DNA of 56,033 nucleotides. Origin: Xanthobacteraceae bacterium (GTDB taxonomy: Bacteria > Pseudomonadota > Alphaproteobacteria > Rhizobiales > Xanthobacteraceae). The notes below the pieces were generated by a model, which saw only the letters and a list, made by a program, of their open reading frames with translations, was not told the origin of the DNA and ran no database searches. The position numbers and the translations under genes are program-made. The stretch covers positions 1 through 56,033 of the forward strand of contig JAQGJU010000007.1 of assembly GCA_028290465.1 (NCBI GenBank), written 5' to 3'. Below are positions 18,401 to 27,400 of this stretch, in pieces (the stretch's first letter is position 1; each line of letters begins with the position of its first letter).

Positions 18401-21400
18401 GCCGAGCGCGGCGCCGATATCGGCCATGGCCTGCGCGGCCGTGATCTGGTTGCTGCTCACCAATGCCGCAATGGCGCCGGTGAAAGCCGCATAGGTATCC
18501 GAATTGCCGACGACGACAGCCACTTTGGCCAGCAAAGCGACCGCTTGATCGGCCGTCATGGCGTGCGATGTCACGGCCGCATCGATGGTGGCCATCGCCT
18601 GCACGGCCGTGATCTGGCCGGCCATGATCAGGACACCGATTTCCTGACCGATGGCATTCTGTACCGCCGCCGAGCCGTGGCCGGCGATGGCGCTCAGCAC
18701 CTCAACCGCATGCGCGGCGGTGGTGATGCCCGCGGCGATCTGCGCCGCGACTTCGGCCGCGAACGCGTCTTGCATCGAAACGGCATAGCCGATGCCGGTC
18801 GTGGAGGTCGCGGCGAGGTTGGCCATTACGCCCAGCGCCTGATCCGCCGTGATGTCGTGGCTGGTGATCGCACCGCGGATGGTCAACATCGCGTTGGCGG
18901 CCGTGATCATGTTGAAAGCGACAAGGTGGAAGATCTCGTTGCTGGCCGCCGTCTGTACGGCCGCATTGCCTCCCAGAATTGTACCGGAGAGCATCAACAC
19001 AGCCTCGTTGGCCGGGATGGTGTGGTCCTGCACCGCGCGGCTGATGTCGTTCATCGCCGTGGCGGCATCGAGAGCGCCCTGCCCCAGCAGCGATGCGATC
19101 TCATGGCCGACCAGTATCTGGGTCGCCGTGGTGCCAGCCGCCGCGAAGCTCGACAGCAGCGTGATGCCCTGGCGTCCCGTGATCGTATGGGCTTCGATCA
19201 GATGGCCGATGCTCTCGACCGCTTGTGCGGCCGGCATCGCGGCGAACAGTTCCTTGCTGACCGTCGCCAACTGCAACGCCGTGCCTTCGGCCCCAATGCC
19301 GGCCAGCGTCGCCACGACCTGATCGGCCGTGACCAGACCGAGGCGGATCATCTCCTTCAATTCCGTGCCGGCATCCCCCGCATGGGTGCTGGCCATACCG
19401 ACGCCCAGCAACATCGTGATGGCTTCCGGACCCGTGAGGCTGCCGTTGCGTACGGCGGCTTCGATCTCCGCCCCGATATAGTCGGAGGCGACAAAATCGG
19501 TGTGGTAACGGCCAATCTCGTTGGTCCAGATAGTGCCGATGCCGGCGCCCGCCGCCAACGCGGCCGCCGGATTGTTGGCCGCGGCCGCCAGCATGGTGCC
19601 GAACGCTTCACCGGCACTGATCAGGCCGCGGCTGGTCAGCGACGAGATTTCCTGCGCGACGCTGATATAGGCCGGCGTGTTGTAACCGTCGGCAGACGGC
19701 AGCGCGGCCGCGAAATTCATCAGCAGGGTGACGGCTTTGTTCGATGTAATCGTATGCGACACGATTGCACTGTCGACCATAGCCAACACGGCGCCGGCAT
19801 ACGTCACATGCGACTGCACCAGACCGGCGAGACCATCGCCTGCCGCGCTCTGCGCGGCGGCGGCGCCATTGACGCTGATACCGATCAGCAGCGCCATCGC
19901 GTGCTGGGTGCCAAAGGCTCCATGGTAATCGTAGAAGCCGACGCGGGCCGCGATGGCGTCGCCGAGTTGGGCGGCCGTCAACTGGCCGTGGTCGATCAGC
20001 GAAGCCACCATGCTGCCGGTCAGGCTTTGCAGCGTGACCGAGGTGTTGACGACACCGGTGCCGTCTTCGAGGTGGAATGCACCGCCGCTGGCCACCGTGA
20101 TCAGCGCCGTGAGCGCTTCGGCGGCCGTCAACTGTCCGGTCGCGACGAGGTTGGAGGTCTCGGCCATCACGGCCAGACGCAGATCGGAAGCGCCCGCCAC
20201 CGAGATATAGGCCATGGCGGTCAGCGCTTGATCCGGAGTCAGCGCATGAGACACCACGGCGTTGTGGATGTCGGTCATCACATGGGCGGCGTCGATCTGG
20301 CCACCATTGACCAGCGTGGCGATCTGGCCGGCGACCTGGACCTGCGCATAGGGCGAGGTGCCGGGGATCGCGGCCGCCAGCATCACGACCGCCTGGTCGG
20401 GCGTCAGATTGCCGGCCGCCAGCGCCGCCGAGATGGCGCCCGACGCGTTCGGCGGCATGCCCGTATAGGCGTCCGTCAGATCGGCAAAGGCCAGACCGGC
20501 CGCCGCCTGCAACACCGCGTCGCCGCTGCCGGCGATGCCGGCCAGCATCGCGACGATCTTGATCGCCGCCGTCGTCTGGAACGTCTGATGAATGAGGCCC
20601 ATCGCGTCGGCGGTAGAGATCAGATTGTTGCCGATCAGCGCGCCGAGCGCGTTGCCGACCGAGGACGCCACAGACGTATCGCTCTGCCGCGCCACATTTT
20701 CCAGGAAGGTGAACGCCGCTGTCGCATGCGTCGGATCGGCCGCCACGATGGCCACGATGGCGCCATGCGCGGCGGCGCGCAGCGCTTCCGAACCGCCGAT
20801 CGAAAGACCGACCAGCGCTGCCAGCGCATTGTCGGCCCCGAGCGTGTGCGCGTCGACCGCGCTGCGGATACCGGCCACGGCCTGATCGGCCGTCACCGTG
20901 CCCTCGGCGACCAGCGCCGCAATGGCCTGACCGGCCGCGATTTCCTGTCCGACGTTACCGGAATTGGCCAGCACCGCCAAAGAGGCGACCGCGTTGATGG
21001 CACTGATCATGCCGCCGCTGACAAGGCTGGACATTTCGGCCCCGATGGCCGCCTGCATGTCGCTGTTGGCGCCAGCATCGATGTTGGCGAGGGCATTCAA
21101 GGCCTGCGCGGCCGTCAGCGCGCCGGACGTCACCGCGCCGTGGATGCCGCTCATCGCGTCGGCCACCGTGACGCGGTGCGAATTGACCATCGTCATCAGC
21201 TCGGCGGACGCATTACCAATCACGCCGGCATCGGTCGTGGTCGCCATGATGGCGGCCAGCAGCGCCGGCGCACTGGTCGTCGTCAGACCGGCGGCGTCAT
21301 AGCCGGCCTGCACGTTGGCCATATATTGATACATCAGGCCGCGGTCGAGATCGGCCATCGCCTGCACGACCGAGATCTGGCCGCTGGCGAACATCGCATT

Positions 21401-24400
21401 GAGAGCCTGACCGGCCGCCACCAGCACGCCGACCGGTGCACTATCCGTCGAGCCCGCCACACCGGCGATCAAACCGACGGTCTGATCGGCCGTCAGTATG
21501 CCGGATGTCAGGCCACCGACGATGTCGGTCATCGCTTGCGCGGCCGTAATCTGACCGCTGGCGATCAGCGCGTTGATGCCGACACGGGCAAGGTTGTCCA
21601 GATTGATCGCCGTATTGCCGGTCGCCGACGTCGCCGACATCGCGGCGAATACCGCGATGGCCTGATCGGCCGTCATCGATCCGGGAACGAGGCCCGAGAT
21701 CGTGGGTCCGAAGGCCGGGTCGTAGCTATGGATCATATTCGCAAACACCGCCGCGACGGTGCGCTGCATGTCGGCGGTGCCCTCGCCGGCCGCCTCGGCC
21801 AGCGCCGCAACCGCGCCATACCGGCTGAGCACGCCCTGGCTGATCAGCGAGCCGATTTCGTTGGTGATCTCCGTCGCATATGACGACGGCAAGGTGGCCA
21901 GCACCGCCATGACCTGATTGGCACTGACGCCCTCGCCGAACATCGTACGCGCGCTCAACGCACCGTGCAGATCGGCGATCAGCCGCTCGGCATCGATGCC
22001 CCAGCTATCCCGCACATTGTCGATGGTCGCCATAACGCCGTCGGCGAGGCCGATCATGCCGGTCAGCACCACAAGGGCGGTATCCGGCGTGATCACGTCG
22101 GCGCGGATCGAATTGCGGATATCCGTCAAGGCAATCTGATGGTTCTGCACCAGCGCGGCCAGCGCCTGGCCGACCTCGCCCCTTACCGTGCCGTCGCCGG
22201 CCGTGGCGACCGGCAACAGGATCGCCAGCGCCTGCGCGCCGGTGAGCGAATGCGCCGCGATGGCGCCCGAGATCGCTTCGACAAGTTGGCCGGCCTCAAG
22301 GCCTGGCAGCGCCGTGAGTCCGGCCGCCAGGAGCCCACGATCGCCCGGCAAGGCAGGATTCAGGCTGATCGCGACCAGCGCATCAACCGCCAGCGCCGGC
22401 GTCAGCACGCCCGGATTGGCGTAACCGGTGCTGACCGTATTGGCGATCGCCGCGATGGCCTCGGCGGCCGTAACCCTCATCTGGCCGCCGTCGTTCAACA
22501 GCCTGGCGAGTTCGCCGGTCGCCGCCTCGCGCAGGTCGGCATGACCGACCAGGCCTGCCAGCAGAATGGCGGCTTGCTGCCCGGTCAGTTCGAACGAGGT
22601 CACGGCATTGTGGATGCCGGTCATGATCACGGACGGCGCAACGCCGTAATTCTCCATCTGCGCGAACGCGAACGAGCCCAGCGCCTGCCAGTTCGTTGCA
22701 CCCGGCGTGCCGTGATCGATGGCCCAGCCATTCGCGGTGCCGTGGCTCATCACGGACAGCAAGAAAGCGACCGCCTGTTCGCCGGTCATCGCGCTGCCGG
22801 CCATGGACTGCGCGGCAATGCCGCTGACCGCCGCGTAGGCGCCGATCTGGCCGGCATTGACCATCGCGGCCAGCTTGGCGCCGGCCTCGTTCATGTCGAG
22901 GCCAGCGGTGGCCGCCGACGTGATCAGCGTGCGCGGATCGCCGAGCAGCATATTGATTTCGGCGGCGGTCGCGGTGGTGAGTTCGAAGCCGCCATTGGCG
23001 CCGAGCGCCTTAAGCACTTCGATGGCGTGCCGGCCCGAGATATGATCGTCGTCGGCTATAGAGTTATTGATCATTGCCTGAATGGCGGCGTTGACCGGGC
23101 CATTCAGTTCTGAAGCGCCGGGCTGAATGGCGACCGCCGCCGACATATTGGCGAACAGCGTCAGCGCCTGCTCGGGCGTAATCGTATCGGCAACCAGCGC
23201 GTCATGGACGGCCGCGACCGCGGCGGCGGGCGTCATCGACGCATTGGCCACCTGTTGGGCGATATATGTGCCGAATTGCGCCTGGAAGCTGGCATTCGCA
23301 TGCCCGGCGATCTCGGTCAGCATCGACATGTTGGCGGCCGCGTCGGCACCGAACGCCGCCAGGATGCTCTGGAACGAGTTCAACGCGCCCGAAATCACCT
23401 CCGAGATCGTCGCGATGGCCGCGTCGTGCATCATCGCGCCGCGGATTTCAGTCTCCGGCGCGGCGTCGCCCTGCGCGGCCATGCCGGCCAGCAGCGTCAC
23501 GGCCTGGTCGGCCGTCATCGCGCCCGACACCACGGCGTGCCGGATACCAGCCACGGCTTCATTGATCTGCACACCATTGGAGAAGATCAAGGTCGAGATA
23601 TTGGTGACGATCGCCGTGTTGAGCGCGCCGCCATCATACTGGCCGCTATTCGCGATGGCGCCGAACAGCGCCATCGTCTGGTCGACCGTCATCGGAAGAC
23701 CGATGGTGCCATTAATGGCGAACATCGCCTGCTGCGCGCCGATCTTGCCGGCCGCGATCAGGTCGGCGATTTCACGGCCTGCCACCTGATTGAGCGACGC
23801 ATTCTCGGCGACGCAATGCGTCAGCACCGCGATGGCGCCCGCTGCCGTCAGCGTGTTGGCCGTCACTGCATGGTCGACGGCGCTGATCACCTGCGCCGGC
23901 GTCATCTGACCGGACGTCAGCAGGGCGTCGATTTCCGCCACCACGGTGGCCGGCACGTTCCAACTGGTGGTCATACCGATCAACAGGCCGGCGGCCTGCG
24001 CGCCTGTCAGCAGATGGGCCGCAACGGCATCGCTGACGCCATGCAGCGCGGTGCCGGTCGGGTCGCCGTTCACGATGGCGAGAAGCTGCGCGCCGATGGC
24101 CTGCTGCAGCGTCGGATCGGAACTCATCGCTACGCCGGCCAGGGCTGCCACGCCCTGCGCCGCGGTCGCGCGGCCGTCCGCCACCATCGCGGTGATGTCG
24201 CCAAAGAACGCGGCGCGATCGGCTTCTGGAACCTGGGCGCCGATCTGCGCGATGATCGGCAGCGCATTGCCGGCCGGCAAGCCATGGGCCATCGCCTGGC
24301 CGATGATGCCGTCGGCCTGCGTGACCGTCATCTCGCCCTGGCGGATCATATGCATGAGGAACCCGGTCACGGTCGGGGTCCAGGACGCATTGTTGTTAGC

Positions 24401-27400
24401 CAGGCTCAACAATGCCAGCGCCTTCTGATCGAAGCCCTGGCCTGCATAATAGACCTGCGCGGCCACGGCGCCCTGGACCATCGGATCGGTGCTTGGCGCG
24501 AACGACAACAGGATGATCAACGCGTTCCGGCTATCCAGACCGGAATGCAGGGCGATGTCCTGGATGGCGTCAACGGCCCAAATCTGTCCGTTGCTGATCA
24601 GCGCGCTGATCGCCTCATAGGCGTTCAGGCTGCCGCTGAACTTGCAGTACATCGTCACGGCCTGATCGGCCGTGAGCGCATGCGAGGCCACCATGCCTTC
24701 GATGGCGGCGCCGACCTGCGCGGCCGGCAGGCCGTCATACAGCATCGCCAGGTTCAGGACGGTGGTGAGCCCGGCGATACCGGCCGAAGCCGTGATGGCG
24801 CCGAGCGCATGATCGAGCGTGGTCACGTTGGCGGCAACCAGCGCCATCACAAGGAGATCGGCACGGCCGACATTGGTTGCCAGCGCGCCCAACTGACCGA
24901 GGACGTTCTCGACGACGGCGTCGTGGCTCGTTCCGGCACCGGCCAGCAGCGTATTGAACTGGTCGCCGGAAATCTGGCCGGCCTTCAGAACCGCGATCAG
25001 TTCGCTGCCGACGGCCGAAATCGCATCGGCGGCCCCGGTCGCCGCGATGGCGCCGAGCACACGAATGACGTCGTCCACGCTGGTGGTCTTCGGCAGCATG
25101 TAGTCCGGATTCGGAGTCCAGGCCGAATGAATGGCGGAGATCAGGCGCGCGGCCGTGATCGTACCTTCAGCGATAAGCGTCGCGATTTCGCCGAGCGCCG
25201 CGGGGCTTTCGGAAATGCCGGCCAGCGTCATCACGGCGGCATCGACCCGCCACCAGCCGGACGTGATCGCAGTGTGAATTTCCGCGCCGGTGACGCGGCC
25301 GCTGCCGATCAGCGCCACGATTTCAGCTTCGGCGTTTCTGTTAATCCGATCGTCGCCGGTCATCACGAAGGCAACGCGGATCGCTTCGGGTCCCGTCAGC
25401 AGATGTGCGGCGAGCATCGCGTCGAGCGTGCTCGCAAACATGTTCGCCGGAATCCCCTCCCGGTAATTGATGTTCGTGCCGACCCAATTGGCGGAGAACA
25501 GGTGCCCCAAGGTGATCTGGATGACCGATGAGCGCACACCGTCGGTGGTGCCGGGCGCGCCGATCGCGGCGATCAGCATGCCGACCGCTTCCTGGTTGGT
25601 CAGGGTGCCGGCGTTGAGCGCGGCGCCGAATGTGTTCTGCAGCGAGATCCACGACATGTTGGTGATTGGGCCAGACGCCGCGAACACCTTGGCAAGTTCC
25701 TCGCCGGCCGCGGCCTGCACCGCGATATCGCCGTGCCCGCCGATGCCGATCAGCAGCGAGATCGCCTGCGCATTGGTCAGCGTCGGCGGCGGCGCCGACA
25801 ACGCATGGTCGATGGCGTCCATCACGGCTTGCGCGGACGTCTGGCCGCTGTGGATCAGCGTGTAGAGCTGATCGGCCGCGCCGTTCAGTGTCGCAAGATC
25901 GGTCGTCGTGTCCAAGCTGGAGAAGATGCCGGTCGACGGGTCAGCCGATCCAACAACGCCCAACTGGCTGTTGATAGCGGACTGCAATGCCGCGTTGTTC
26001 GGAAACTCCGCCGCGAGCGCGCGCAGCACTTCGCCCGCATGGGCCGACGTAATCAGTTCGCCGGAGATCAACGCCGACAATTCCGAGTTGATCGCGATCT
26101 GCACGGCCGAACTGGCGCCCGCCGCCGCATTGGCCAACAGCGCTACCGCCGCATCGACGCCCATGGTGTGACCGGTCACGGCCGCATGCACGTCAGCCGT
26201 CGCTTGCGTGGCGGTGATTTTGTTCTGCGAGATCAGCGCGCCAATTTCGGTACCTACGGCTGAGGCCGGCACGGCCGTATGACCGTCGCCAACCATCGCG
26301 GTCAGCAGCGCGATGCCGATATCGACCGGCATGCGATCCAGCGTCATCGCGTTATGGATGGCGTAAATCGCGTCGGAGGCCTTGTACCAATCCGTGAGTA
26401 TCGACGGGATGGCGGCGGCCGCCTCCGCAATCAGCGTCGGGTTCTGACCGGCCACGAGAGCCATCAGATTGACGGCGCCATATTCACTAGATCCGATTTG
26501 GTATCGCGCGTTCGCGATATCGGCCATCGCCTGCGCGGCTGTGAGCAGACCGCTCTCGATCAGCCCAGCGATCGCATGGGCGATCTGTTGCTTCGGCGCC
26601 ATCGACACATCGGTGCCTATGGTGAGCGCCGTGACGGCCTCGTCGGCCGTCAGCGCATGCGCCGACACCAGCGCGACGATCTGTTCGCCAATGGCTTCCG
26701 CCGTATTGCCGACGCCCATTTGTGAGGCCAGCGTCGACACCAGCTTGCTGGCCGAGACGCTGCCCGACTCCAACAGGTGGGTCAGCGAGGCCGTGACGGC
26801 GGCGTCCATGCCGGGAGCGTCGCTCGCCGCCAGCGCCATCAGCGAGCCGAGCGCCTTGGCGAAGTAGTACTGATATTGATCGCCATAGGCGAGATATTGC
26901 GCCGCGGACGACACGCGCCCGGCGACGACATCGACGGCCGCCTGGGCCGTCACTTCGCCGCTGGTGACCAGCGTGCTCATCGCACCGCTGACCGCCGTCG
27001 CGAAGGACGGGCCGTAGCCACCATCTGAATTGAGCGCGACCAACAGCTCGACGGCATGGCTGCCATTCAGCGCATTGGCCGCGACGGCGGTCTGAATGTC
27101 CGCCATCACCTGCGCGACCGACAGGTGATTGTTGACATACAGATTGACGATCGCCGTCGTCGCGGCGGCTGCATGTCCGGCTTCGGCCATGCCGGCCAGC
27201 ATGACGACGGCCTCGTCGGCCGACAGCACATGCGACGTCACCAGATTGCGGAGCTGATTCGTCGCCAGGGTCTGACCGTAAGAGTCGTACGTGTTCACCA
27301 TCGAGCCGAATTCGGCGCCAGCCACGGCCGCCAAATCGCCATTGGCGTCTACCGCTGCTCCCAACATTGGCAGCGCTTGCATCCACATCAGCGAGCCGCC

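Noticed and set aside
17339-21883. Very long open frame (about 1500 codons) on the plus strand opposite the giant gene
   Set aside because: It is the antisense shadow of the high-GC repeat array. The translation is Arg/His/Gly-rich with no domain, and the opposite strand carries the coherent repeat protein with leader and ribosome site.
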